Origin: CAYZJB01 sp964602985
GTDB lineage: Bacteria; CLD3; SB21
DNA length: 64,000 nt
Reading direction: 5' to 3'
Assembly: GCA_964602985.1 (NCBI GenBank)
Contig: CAZRTJ010000001.1
Coordinates: forward strand, 186,001-250,000
Within the stretch, counting starts at the first letter, position 1. Each line of letters starts with the position of its first letter. Both the position numbers and the translations under genes were made by a program. A model generated the notes under the pieces. That model saw only the letters and a program-made list of their open reading frames with translations, searched no databases and was not told the origin of the DNA. Shown piece after piece: positions 8,107 through 18,900 of the stretch.

Positions 8107-10952
8107 AACATTTTGCCGGATGCCGTGCGACTCGGCGTTTGCAAACGATAGACGTACACGCCGCTCGACGCCGGACGGCCCCGGGAGTCCTTCCCGTCCC
8201 AGTGGAATTCATATCGTCCTGCGGGAAAGTCGCCCGTGGCGAGTACGCGAATCTCCTGACCCAGGAGATTGAAGATGGACAGGCGGATGCGGCTGTCCGA
8301 CGGAATTTCAAATCGAATCGACGTGCCGGGATTAAAAGGATTCGGATAATTGGGGAATAAAACAAAACGCGGTTGACCGACAGACTTCTCCAGTGAAAAA
8401 TAACCGCCTGACTGGAATGTCGCACTCCACGTGCCTTTCGCCGGATCCCAGGACGCGGGGAGCGTCTCCACGGCATCGCCGTACCAGCGGCGGATGGACT
8501 GCGCGGATTCCGTTGTGGTGACGAACTCGATTCTGGAAGGCAGACGGAAGTCGATCCGGTTGGCTTCGTCATATGTCAGAAAGACGGTCGCGTGATCCGG
8601 CGTGGAGGTCAGACGAATCCGGCCGTCGGATGTCATCAGCGCCACGGATTCGTTTCGATTGGCAAAGGTCGCGACCCACGAGCGTGTCTGGACGGAATCC
8701 ATTCCTCCGATTCCAACAGCCGCCGTCTGCAGTCCATACGTTCCGCCTTCCGAAAAAGAAACACTACCGCGAAACACGCGGCCGTCGGAGACCGGTGTCA
8801 TGACGACCGTGGAGGTGTCCGATCCGAGCCACCATCGAACGGTCGGCGGCGCGACGAGTTCTTCGTCCGACGTCACGACGACATCGAGACGCGATTCGAT
8901 GGCCGGATTTTGAAAAAGGTGGGTCGAAATCGCCGGCTTCTGCGATGGGGAGACATGCACCGGAAGAGACACGTCGGAAGAGCCTGCCAGATTGTGTGCG
9001 CGAATCTCTATGACAAAATCTCCGGGCTCGGCAGGTATCCAGTTGATCTGGCCTGTCATCGTATCGAGTTGCACCTCTGCCGGCGCCGTCAGCAATCGGA
9101 ATCTCGGCCGCGGATTCCCAACCGCCGCGGGTATCCATAGGAAAGTCTTGCCGACAAAAGCGGTCGGCGGAGTGAGCGACAGCCATCGCGGCGCGGCATC
9201 CACATGCTCGTACCATTCCACTCCTCCCCGCTGACTGCCGACCATCAACTCGTCGTCGCCGTCGCCATCCCCGTCGACAAATCGCGGAACCGACTGCGCC
9301 GTGGTCTTCATGCCGAGGAACAAACTGTCGGTCAGTCGCCAAATCGCACCGGTCGACGTGCCGACGTTCTCGTACCATCGGATCGTGCCATCGCGAAGTC
9401 CGACGAACAGATCCATGTCGCCGTCTCGGTCAAAATCATTCCATTCCGGCACGACATCGGCAGCGCCCACTTGCATGTACGGCGTTATGAAATTTCCCGG
9501 GACGAAGGACGTGTTCCCGGATTGATTGTACAGCAAACTCAAAATGCCGGACTCCGCTCCGATGATCAAATCCCGGTCCCCATCGCCGTCGATGTCCACG
9601 AAAGAAGGCGAGGAATGATTCCCGACGTCGATGTTCTCCCACTGGGACGACTCCAATACGAAGGACGGCACCGTTGGAGTGCCGACATTCCGAAACAACA
9701 GCATGCGGCCGTTGAAATTGCCGCAGAGGATATCTTGGTCTCCGTCTGCGTCGGCATCAAAGAAAGCAGGAGAGGTGATGAAAATATCGGCGGGTACGGG
9801 CACCTTGACGGTCGTGTCCGGCAGAAGGCGGATCGAATCGGAGTTGAGATTCCGATAAAAATAAATCCTGCCGCTGTAACTGCCGAGGAACAAATCCCGG
9901 TCGCCATCGGCATCGATGTCGATCCATGCCGGATGGGCCTGTCGTCCGATATCCAGTTGCGGCAAGAAGTTCCTGGTCACCAGAGTAAACGAGGGGGAAA
10001 CCGGACTGCCGTCATTCCGAAAGTACCAGAAATTGTCCAGGTCTTCCTCCCGCGTCAGCACGGTGACGAACAGGTCCGGATCGCCGTCCGCGTCGATGTC
10101 CGCGAGAAATGGGCGATTGAACCCGCGCGTGGCCATCTGCGCCGAAGGATATCGCGATTCCGTTACCGAGGGGAACGACGGCGCCGTGGGCGTTCCTTCG
10201 TTTTCGAGAAAATAGATGCTCGTGCTGAAGAAGTCGCCCCAGAACAGATCGAAATCGCCGTCGGAGTCGACGTCGGCAAAATCGATCGAACTTGCCCCGT
10301 GCAGGGACGATTTCCGCGTCCTAGCGGGCGTGATGATCGAAATACCCTCAAAGTTCTCTGTAATGAATTTGAACAACGGAGACGCGGACGTTCCGACGTT
10401 TCTGTAGAAAGCGAGCGTGCCGGTGCTGCGTCCGGTGAAAAAATCATGGTCACCGTCGCCGTCTATGTCGACGAGCACAGGGATCGATTGAACTTCGCTC
10501 AGCACGGCATTCCCCACGCTGTCCACTACCGGGTCCTGGCGAAGGACAAAGTGCATCCCGACGTTCTCGTAGTACGCGACAGTAGAATTATTGCGGCCGG
10601 CAAACAAGTCCGGATCTCCGTCGCCGTCCATGTCCTTCCACGTGGCCCAGGGTCCGACGTGGAGTGAATCGAAAAAATCGGTGATCCATTGGAATTGCGC
10701 GCTGGCGGGAGTGCCGCTATTCAAAAAAAAAGTTACACGGCCGTCGTTCTGTGCGATCACGGCATCCAGATCCCCGTCCATGTCCATGTCCACCAGGGAA
10801 GCTTTGGGAACGGCGCTTCCGCCGAGCGACGGGTTCTCCCACCCCTGCACGAGAGGAAGATCCACGCGCCGTTGGAATTCCTGACCCTCGAGCGAGTGGA
10901 AGGCGATCCAACTAACGACGCAGACGCTTGCGAATTTCTTTATACGTTCCAT
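8094..10952 (-). CDS. Secreted FG-GAP/VCBS repeat protein with sorting-type C-terminus
   Basis: 952 residues. A signal peptide is clear at the chosen ATG (MERIKKFASVCVVSWIAFHS, cleavage probably near LEGQ). Ten Ca-binding FG-GAP motifs of the form D-x-D-x-DGD-x-D-[LFI] follow at roughly even spacing, as in an integrin-like beta-propeller. A putative Ig/cadherin-like segment comes next (PRFRLLTAPAEVQLDTMTGQI), then the C-terminal domain NYPNPFNPGTSIRFEIP ... WDGKDSRGRPASSGVYVYRLQ ending KMLRLK, shared with two other proteins in this window and used in related phyla for type IX-style secretion or surface attachment. The start lies 41 bp inside the end of the permease gene in another frame, so it is probably expressed with the metal-efflux genes. 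Ligand and role are unknown. Confidence 0.88.
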   Translation of the reverse strand: MERIKKFASVCVVSWIAFHSLEGQEFQRRVDLPLVQGWENPSLGGSAVPKASLVDMDMDGDLDAVIAQNDGRVTFFLNSGTPASAQFQWITDFFDSLHVGPWATWKDMDGDGDPDLFAGRNNSTVAYYENVGMHFVLRQDPVVDSVGNAVLSEVQSIPVLVDIDGDGDHDFFTGRSTGTLAFYRNVGTSASPLFKFITENFEGISIITPARTRKSSLHGASSIDFADVDSDGDFDLFWGDFFSTSIYFLENEGTPTAPSFPSVTESRYPSAQMATRGFNRPFLADIDADGDPDLFVTVLTREEDLDNFWYFRNDGSPVSPSFTLVTRNFLPQLDIGRQAHPAWIDIDADGDRDLFLGSYSGRIYFYRNLNSDSIRLLPDTTVKVPVPADIFITSPAFFDADADGDQDILCGNFNGRMLLFRNVGTPTVPSFVLESSQWENIDVGNHSSPSFVDIDGDGDRDLIIGAESGILSLLYNQSGNTSFVPGNFITPYMQVGAADVVPEWNDFDRDGDMDLFVGLRDGTIRWYENVGTSTGAIWRLTDSLFLGMKTTAQSVPRFVDGDGDGDDELMVGSQRGGVEWYEHVDAAPRWLSLTPPTAFVGKTFLWIPAAVGNPRPRFRLLTAPAEVQLDTMTGQINWIPAEPGDFVIEIRAHNLAGSSDVSLPVHVSPSQKPAISTHLFQNPAIESRLDVVVTSDEELVAPPTVRWWLGSDTSTVVMTPVSDGRVFRGSVSFSEGGTYGLQTAAVGIGGMDSVQTRSWVATFANRNESVALMTSDGRIRLTSTPDHATVFLTYDEANRIDFRLPSRIEFVTTTESAQSIRRWYGDAVETLPASWDPAKGTWSATFQSGGYFSLEKSVGQPRFVLFPNYPNPFNPGTSIRFEIPSDSRIRLSIFNLLGQEIRVLATGDFPAGRYEFHWDGKDSRGRPASSGVYVYRLQTPSRTASGKMLRLK

Positions 10953-11949
10953 AGAACAGCAGGGGAGCGAGGACCAGCGCCGACATTCCGCGAATCCAGT
11001 CCGGAAGGATGTGGGCCGCCGATCCGATTTGTGTCGCGGCGGAAGTACCAATCCATGCGTAGATTCCATTGAGCAGGCTTCCCATCAATAAGGCCACGAG
11101 CATAATGCTGGCAAGATAAAGAATCAACGACCGTCCGCCAAGCGTCTTCTTGACGACCCCAATCGTTGCGAGATTCGTCGCGGGTCCCACCAGCAAAAAG
11201 ACGAGCGCCGCGCCGGGGGAAATGCCCTTCAGAATCAGCGCGGCCGCCACGGGTGTCGAAGCCGTCGCACAGACGTACACCGGAATGCCGATGAGAAGCA
11301 TGATGAACATCGAAAGATATTCCCGGGATGCGATCGATTGCACGAGCTCGATCGGAAGGAGTGAAGCGATGATCGCCGAAATCAGCAGGCCAATGACGAG
11401 ATAATAGGCAATGTCCTGCAGCAGATCCGTAAAGGCATACCGCAGGCCAGACCGAATCCGGGCAAGCATCGCCGGGGAGGCCGGCGTGGCTTCGTGGCCG
11501 CAATGGTCGCACGCGCAAGAGGATTCCGCAGCGATTTCCCCAGGCTTGCCGAGGATATTTTCGGCCCAGCCCGCCAACACGGCGCTGGCAAAGGCCGCGA
11601 CCGGGCGAAAGACCGTCATCAGCGGATCCAGCAGAGCGTAGCTCACCGCGATGCTGTCCACGCCCGATTCTGGAGTGGAAATCAGAAAACTCGTCGTCGC
11701 TCCTTTGCTTGCCCCGTTTTTTCGAATGGCCGTGGCGACCGGGATGACACTGCACGAACAAAGAGGCATCGGCGTTCCGATGAGAGCCGCGTTCAAAACC
11801 GAACGAAAGGAGGAGGCGCCGACGTGACGAACGATCGTCTTTTCACTGACAAAAGCCTTTAGAAGTCCGGCGAAAAAAAATCCCGCGAGCAGATAGGGCG
11901 CCACGTCGAGCAGGGTATCGACGACTGTCATCGCAAACGTCCCGATCAT
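10912..11949 (-). CDS. ArsP/SO_0444-type metal efflux permease
   Basis: 345-residue polytopic membrane protein of the permease family PF03773 (DUF318), closest in layout to the SO_0444-type Cu/Zn efflux transporters. About eight hydrophobic segments form two halves. The first half carries GTPMPLCSCSVIP (C64 and C66), the conserved metal-pathway motif, and TSFLISTPESGVDS. The central cytoplasmic loop has a compact CACDHCGH cluster (C145, C147, H149, C150, H152) that could bind soft metal. The second half repeats the pattern (PVYVCATASTPVAAALI, VGPATNLATIGV). Its ATG overlaps the stop of the arsR-type gene by 4 bp, which strongly suggests that the regulator senses the exported ion. Which metal (Zn, Cu, or an arsenical) cannot be decided from sequence alone; the regulator residues favour Zn or a similar ion. 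Confidence 0.88.
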   Translation of the reverse strand: MIGTFAMTVVDTLLDVAPYLLAGFFFAGLLKAFVSEKTIVRHVGASSFRSVLNAALIGTPMPLCSCSVIPVATAIRKNGASKGATTSFLISTPESGVDSIAVSYALLDPLMTVFRPVAAFASAVLAGWAENILGKPGEIAAESSCACDHCGHEATPASPAMLARIRSGLRYAFTDLLQDIAYYLVIGLLISAIIASLLPIELVQSIASREYLSMFIMLLIGIPVYVCATASTPVAAALILKGISPGAALVFLLVGPATNLATIGVVKKTLGGRSLILYLASIMLVALLMGSLLNGIYAWIGTSAATQIGSAAHILPDWIRGMSALVLAPLLFYGTYKEIRKRLRR

Positions 11950-12329
11950 CTGACTTCTCCCGCGTGCGCCTCGGCCTGGAGGAGTAGGTCGCGGACGTGC
12001 GCATCATCCAGCGAATAGTACGCCATTTTGCCGTCGCGCCGATACTTGACGATTCGCCGTTCCCGGAGAAGCCTTAATTGGTGCGAGACGGCGGACTTGG
12101 TCAATTTCAGAAATGCAGCCAGATCGCAGACGCACAGTTCCATCTCGGACAACGCCCGGACGATACGGATCCGTGTCGGATCGGAAAGAATCTTGAAGAT
12201 ACCCGCCAGCGTTTCACCGGATCGATCATTCTTGAACCTTCGTTCCAGTTGCCGGATTTTCTGCGGATCGAAATAGTCAACGTCACAGTGATCAAGAGCA
12301 GTATTTTTTGCCATTTTGATATTCCGCAT
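11946..12329 (-). CDS. ArsR/SmtB-family metal-sensing repressor
   Basis: 127-residue winged-helix repressor. The recognition region is LKLTKSAVSHQLRLLRE, followed by the wing KYRRDGKMAYYSL. Two known metal sites can be read. The alpha-5 set D109, H111, H122, E125 has exactly the spacing of SmtB D104/H106/H117/E120, the zinc-responsive site. The alpha-3N set is suggested by C66 and C68 in ELCVCDL together with C15 in the N-terminal arm, as in CadC and SmtB. Metal binding would release the operator and switch on the permease gene that overlaps its end by 4 bp. ATG at 12329 is used; a second in-frame ATG lies five codons downstream (12314) and neither has a strong ribosome site. Zinc or a similar soft divalent ion is the most likely inducer. 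Confidence 0.92.
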   Translation of the reverse strand: MRNIKMAKNTALDHCDVDYFDPQKIRQLERRFKNDRSGETLAGIFKILSDPTRIRIVRALSEMELCVCDLAAFLKLTKSAVSHQLRLLRERRIVKYRRDGKMAYYSLDDAHVRDLLLQAEAHAGEVR

Positions 12330-12350
12330 ATACAGTTGCGTTCACGAACA

Positions 12351-12366
12351 ACAGTTGAGCAACTGT
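12351..12366. promoter_or_regulatory. Likely operator of the ArsR/SmtB-type repressor
   Basis: Perfect inverted repeat ACAGTTGAGCAACTGT (7-2-7), 22 bp upstream of the repressor start. Extra half-site-like copies flank it: ACAGTTGC at 12332-12339 and GCAACTAT at 12367-12374. It lies just downstream of the promoter hexamers, where bound repressor would block RNA polymerase. Autoregulation is inferred. Confidence 0.65.
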
Positions 12367-12377
12367 GCAACTATTTT

Positions 12378-12406
12378 GGTTTAGTCTAGGGTTTGTCGGA
12401 CGTCAA
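12378..12406 (-). promoter_or_regulatory. Promoter of the arsR-permease unit
   Basis: On the minus strand TTGACG (12401-12406) and TAAACC (12378-12383) stand 17 bp apart. The -10 is weak, but the position directly upstream of the palindromic operator fits a repressed promoter. Confidence 0.45.
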
Positions 12407-12926
12407 TGCAAGGAATTTTTCAAGAGAATCGGTCGCTTGGAGTAACCGGATAGATGACCTACCCTCCCCTTGCGCGCTTCGTTTTGTCATATCGGGTGAT
12501 TCAAACTGCGTAAGAGGAGGGTAGGGTGGGGTTGCAATGACCGCGCGTTCCACAAAAAAATCGTCCACCTTTTTCGGGAGTTGCCAGATCATGGCGCGGC
12601 ATGTTCTTCAAACGGGAGCATTTTCGCGCGCCCGAACCTATTCTTTTTATTATTAACAATTTAATTGACACCTTGCGTCGATTTTAGTAGAATTGTTCAA
12701 AATTACCGGACAGTCGTATTGGTCGACTAAAATCCAGTTCGTGAACGCACTGATTTTTCCTGACCAACTGGTCTATGGCCATGTATACATCTATGTACTC
12801 GTGCTTTGTGTTCCCTTGGTTTCAGCATAAGTCAGTCAACACGTCAGATAGGAACCTGCAACGGCAATGGAAAAGCAACATTCGAACATCAAAAAAAAAT
12901 CAAATCATAAATTTCCTGAGGTACTC
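12407..12926. other. Divergent intergenic region with AT-rich core
   Basis: About 520 bp without a convincing gene. 12460-12530 contains CTACCCTCC and, about 45 bases on, its complement GGAGGGTAG, which could pair. 12630-12665 is strongly AT-rich and precedes the promoter for the giant gene. The leader of about 227 nt after that promoter contains short palindromes (GACCAACTGGTC near 12763 and ATGTATACAT at 12781-12790). A frame of 68 codons on the minus strand (12386-12592) has no ribosome site and no protein-like composition, so it is not called. Confidence 0.5.
12665..12693 (+). promoter_or_regulatory. Promoter of the giant surface-protein gene
   Basis: TTGACA (12665-12670), 17 bp, TAGAAT (12688-12693): a near-consensus sigma70 promoter just after an AT-rich tract. 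It leaves an untranslated leader of about 227 nt before the ATG at 12927. Confidence 0.7.
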
Positions 12927-15900
12927 ATGAGACGTTTAGGTACGGCTCTTTTTGTTCTTCTTCTGACATCCGGGTCGGCATTTGCGCAGACGACATGGAC
13001 GGGCTTTGGAGCTGCCGGACAATGGGACGATGCGCTCAACTGGGACAACGGATCGCCGGCAGGTCAAGCCGCGATTATTAGTACAGCAGGTGTGACCATC
13101 ACCAGCAACATTGCGCTTGCAGCGCCCACGTCTCTCACTGTGACGGGTGGAAGCCTGACCATCAATGATCCCGGCCAAACACTGACTGTCACCGGCGCCG
13201 TTACCATCACTGGCGCCACGGACTCCATAGCGATCGTCGGGGGCACGATTGCCGCCGGCACCAACGATATCACGGGCAGTGGTGTCCTGAATCTGCAATC
13301 GGGTCCGACGCTCACCGCGGGATCGATGACCGTTTCAACCGTCCGCGTCATCGGGACGAATTCTCCTACGTTCAATATCACAGGGAATTGGGGAGTCACG
13401 ACGTTCATTCCGGGACGCAGTACGGTGTCCATGCTGAATACCGGCGGCGCTGAGACACGCACCATCAGCAACTCCACGACATTTTGGCGATTGTCCGTTG
13501 CCAAGAGCGGTGCGGAAGCCGATACCGTGCGCGCCTCAGGGGCCGTCACGGTAACCGTCGACAGCATCTTGCTGATCACCGGCGGTGTGTTCGAGGTGAA
13601 TGCCGGTACGGGCATGACATTGACGGGTTCGGCAGGGTCCTATGACAGTCTCGTCGTGAGTGCGAATGGGCGTTTGTTGCTCCTGGGCACAGGCGGATTC
13701 CCGGCGGAATTCGAGGCCGCTAATCTTCAATCAGGAAGCACGGTCATCTACGGCGGAGGAGCACAAAGCATTGCCTTTCAGGAAGCCGACGGCGGGACGC
13801 TCGCATACTCCATTCTCTCCCTCACCGGCAGTGGCACGAAGACCGCACTGGGCGGACTGGATGTAAATGGAAATTTCGTATTTAGTACAGCCGGTGTGAC
13901 GTTCGACCTTGGGTCCTTCACGCACCTGTTCTCCTCTGCGACGTGGAGCGCAACCGCCGGGACGATTACAGCCGGAACGTCAACAATCAATTTTGACGGC
14001 GGCACGCAGTCGATCACCTCATCGGCGGGCAGTCTCAATAACGTAACCTTCTCGGGATCGTTCATCACACTGGCGGCGGCTTTGACCGCCAGCGGCAACG
14101 CGAACATCAGCGGTACGCTGGACGCCGCCGGATTTGATATGACTGTCGGCGGCGACTGGGTTCGCACCGGGACATTCACATCGAACAGCAACCGGGTCAT
14201 TTTCAACGGCGCCGCGCAGAACATCGCCGCAACGACATTTTCTCGTGTGTGGGTACAGGGTTCAGGCACGAAGACTGCGACCGGCGGACTTACAATCGGC
14301 GACACACTGAGGGTGTATTCCGGCGCTACGCTGGATCTGGGCGCGAATGTTCATGTGCTGTCTGGTAATGTCGAACTTCTGAACGGGACATCCTCGATTC
14401 TGAGTACGGGGACAATTCAGTTTAATAATTCGGCCAATATTTTTATCGATGTGGTTCCGAACGGGACAGCGGGCGCTCTTAATAATATCACTCTGCTGAA
14501 CACCGGCCGTATCGATATCGTCGATGACAGCATCGTGTTCAATGGCAACGTCACGATCGGAAATACATCATTCCTTCGCATCGATGGCACGGGTAATTTC
14601 TCATGCAATAACCTTGTCGTCAACGGTACGCTGGACATCTACGGATCCAGATCCTTCCCGGGGGCGGGCGGCACGATTTCGTATTCTCAGACAACTCCGG
14701 GCAGTTTCACGGAGGGACGCGTCCGGTACAGCGACGGCTCCGACCAGACCATCTCCGCGTCTGTCAGCGGTTGCTATAATCTGGAAGTGGACAACGCGGG
14801 AACGGCCGGCTATTTCACAAAAACGGCCGCTGGAAATTTGACAGTTAATTATCGGATCATCGTCGGTGAAGATGGCGGGGGAGCGGGCACGCGTACGACG
14901 CTGAACATGGGCGCGTTCGACCTCGTCCTCACAAACAATCTGACGATTAACGCGTCGGATACGCTCGTTTCAAATGCGAAGTTCAATCACTTGGCCCTCG
15001 CTTCAGAATACGCCGAACTGACCTTGGTTGACGCGGGATCCACGGCGCGACTATTCCGATACATCGTGACACAGCTGGCCACGCCGGCGGATGGCAGAGA
15101 GTTAACCATCCGAGTTACAGGCGCCGGAGCGTCCTTGCAGATATCCAAGGTATGGGACATTCAAAATCCAGCGGGTGCAGATTATGCGCTGTTCGAAATG
15201 GAACTTGCCACTTCGACCAATGTCACAATGACCGGCGCGGCAGACTCGCTGATCATGGGCGCCAACTGCTGGATGAGTTCGGCTGGCGGAACAGGTGCGG
15301 AAACGAATATCCGCGATTTACTTCTGACGGTGGAGAACGTCAGTTTGGATGCGCAGAGCGGGTTCAGCTATTACAGTAACACAGTTTCACAGACAATTGC
15401 CGCTTATTACAATGGCGGAGTCACGCAACTTCCCTATCAGAATCTGCACCTTGATAACGATGGTCCGGGCACGTTGACCAAGACGGCTGAGGGACCGCTG
15501 GACATCAACGGATTTTTCGTCGGCAATGGGGATGGCCGTTTTGTGGACGCGGGCTTCAGTCACACGGTCGCGGGAAATCTGGCCTTGCAGAATCAGACCC
15601 CAGGCGACCGGACCGGTACATTGACGCTGGACGGAGCCGTGCAGTCGTATTCAAACAATGACTTCTTCAATGTGGTTTTCGCCGGGACCGGTATCAAATC
15701 CAATGCGGGCTTCAGCGTTCAGGTGCCGGCAGGGGGTAACGATCAAACCATCAACGTCGGAGGCGGCGCCATTAATGTCGATAATAGCGTTACGATCAGT
15801 TCCGGCGTCACCGTCGACGGAGGCACTTACGCTTGGACCGTTGCCAATGACTGGACGAACAACGGGGGAATCTTCCAGCATACAGGCACGGTGACCTTTG

Positions 15901-18900
15901 ACGGCACGACCGATCAGGTGTTCAATGGACAGTTCAATAATATCACATTCGCCAACACCACGGACACCACGTGGGCTGGCGGTGCGGTCTCGGCCAATAC
16001 CGTCACCTTCAATGCGAACAGCGTATTTGCCGATTCCGGCAAGACCATTAATGTGACGGGCAACTGGGTTCGTACTGCAAACCCAACCCGATATGTCGCG
16101 ACAGGAACAGTGAATTTTAGCGGCACTTCGGTGGCGCAGACCGTGAATATCAACAGCGCCCCTGTGTTTGCAAACCTAAACGATTTTAATAATATCATTT
16201 TTTCGGGTGCAGCTGCCAAGTCTCTCACGGCAAATGGTACATTCGGTCTGGATGTTGCGGGAAATCTGACAATCCGCGTCGGTTCCGGTACTGTAAATTT
16301 AGGGGCGTATTACGATAGTGTTGCCGGTAACTATGTCGATTCTGCAGGGACTCTGAGTACGACAGGGCGTATGATCTTTGACGGTACTTCCGCACAATCG
16401 ATCGGAGCCGAACAGAACTTCTTTCGCATCGAATTCAATAACGCTGGTACGAAAACCTTGGCCGGCAACATCCGATGCGGTATCCTCCTGATCAATACAA
16501 ACGCGACGCTGGATGTCAGTTCGAGCAACTATGCGATCGAAGTTACCAATGCCCTGTGGCAGAATTCAGGTACGTTTGTTCCTCAGCAAGGAACGGTGTC
16601 GTTCACAGGTACATTGACGCAGACTTTTACCACAGGAGGCACAGGAGCAGGCAAGGCACTCTACAACCTGACCGTGAATAAGAGCGGTACGTCCACAGTT
16701 CTCATGACAGCCTCCGCAACTGTGAGCGGTAATCTCACGATTGGCGGTCTCAGTGTGACCGCGGGCTTGGACGTAAATGGTTTCGACATCAATGTGGGCG
16801 GTAACTACTCTAACTCGGGCGGCATTTTCGACCTGACGAGCGCCACGACCGACGGGCGGCTCACGCTTAATGCAACCAGCGGGCCCAGGACCATCAGTGG
16901 ATCGGGTACGATCAATGGTCCGGTGATCATTAACGCACCGAGCGTTACGTATAGTCTTCTGTCTAACGTATCCATCGGCGCCGGTCGCGGCGGAGACTCG
17001 CTGTCGATCCTCGCGGGTTCCCTCAATCTGAACACAAAGAAGTTGACAGTGTCAGACAGTATTTTCGTCTACAGTGGTGCGACTTTGACTGTCAACAAAT
17101 TTGCCATTCTTGAACTTGGCAGCGGCGCCGACGTGATCGGTCTGTCCGGCAGCACCATCGCAGTCGTCGGACAATCCGATTCCATCGCAACTGTAACGAG
17201 CACGGGCGGCGCGAACCGCTATGACTTCCAAACGTCCGGTAACATTCAGGCGCGGTATTATAAGTTCGATAACATGACCATGCTCGGAATTCAATTGAAT
17301 TCCGGATCGGTGGTGGATTCTGCAAATAATTTCAGCGACGGACAATTCACGAACGGCGCCGCTGCAGGACGATACCTCCTGTATTCGGGCGAGGCATCGG
17401 GCTATGCCGCGACAAATACCGACACGATTCGGAATGTTGTCTTTAACGTCGGACCATCGGTGAACGTGCAACGCCTGAGTGGGACCGACATTATCGTGAT
17501 GAAGAACACATCCGGTTCCGTGGCCGGGCCGGCGTTTGAAACCGACTCGCCGGACGGCGGGGCGCTCACGGGGTTCATTCGCTGGGTGCGAGACGCGGCG
17601 CGTTGGACGGCCGCCGGCGGTACGTCCGACTGGTTCACGGGAGCCAATTGGAACAACAGCACGATCCCGTCTTTGGGTGAGACCGTTGAAATCGATACCG
17701 TGAATATCACGCTTCCGGCATTCAAGTACATCAGTCCCGAAATCAATGCACCGGGCGCCCAGTGCGGAGCGCTCGTGATCGAAAACGATTCCCTGCGTAT
17801 CACAGGAACCGGCGCTCTGGACATGGATGGAGCCCTTAGCGTGCAGGGCGACGCCGTCATGGATATCCAAAACGGAGCGACCATCAACATGGCCGGTGGG
17901 ATCAGCGTGAGCGGCACGGCCACGTTTAACAAAGGAACGTCGACGATTATTTTCGACGCTCAAACCGGGTCGCACAACATCGACATGGGCGGCGATTCTC
18001 TGAATAACGTGACATGGAGATCCGGCGGTGGAACATGGACACTGCTGTCCGCGATGGCTGTTCGCGGTAATTTCCTGATCGACTCCGGGACAGTCGACGT
18101 CGGCGCATCTGCGTACGCGATCGGGTTTGGCGGAGACTGGAAGAACAGCGGAACCTTTACGCATCAGACAGGCACGGTCACGTTCCGTTCAGTTAGCAAT
18201 CAAGCCCTGTCCGGCACTAACAATAGCTTCTACAATGTAGTTCTCGATAGCGCGGTGGCCGGGACACGGACGATCACGTGGAACAACAACGTCGACATCA
18301 ACAACACGATAACTTTTGGCGGTTCCAACATCATTCTCGATGCGCGCGACAAGGATATTAACGTCGGCGAGGACTGGTTGATGGCGCTGAATAAGTCGGG
18401 GATCATCCAATTCCGGAATTTCGGAACCGGCACGTTGACATTTGACAAGGCGGAAGCCGGCGGCGGCGACAATAGCGCCATCAGTCAGCAATTCCAGTCG
18501 ACGGACAGCCTCAACAATGTCATCTTCTCGAGTAGCGAACGAAAGGAACTCGTTCAAAACGGTTCCGGGAGTGCCGCGAGTTTCAACAACGGCGGCACGT
18601 TCCACGTCAAGGGCAATTTTACGATCGCGGTCACCGGCGGCACGGGCACAGATATTGTCGATATCAATTCCAGCCGAATTACAGGCAATGGTCCCGCGAA
18701 TACGCTGTCGGTTCAGCCCAGTTCGGTCCTGCGGCTCATGGCCAGCGCTTTCCCGGATTCTTTCGAGACGGTGGATCTGGATCCGACGAGTCAAGTCCGA
18801 TACGACGGACGGGGCGGGGGCCTGGTCGACACGATCGAGACGAATAGCGGCACGATCGTCTACAGTAATCTCATCCTCCAAACGGGGAACACGCGCTTTG

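Noticed and set aside
8036..8572. Upstream extension of gpsA
   Set aside because: It runs antisense-like through the FG-GAP gene end and is not GpsA-like; the ATG at 8035 starts the Rossmann motif in the right place.
12386..12592. 68-codon minus-strand frame in the intergenic region
   Set aside because: No ribosome site, low protein-like character, and overlaps the arsR promoter.
12867..12926. Alternative ATG for the giant gene
   Set aside because: It adds a polar 20-residue tail before the signal peptide; the ATG at 12927 has a ribosome site and a clean signal peptide.
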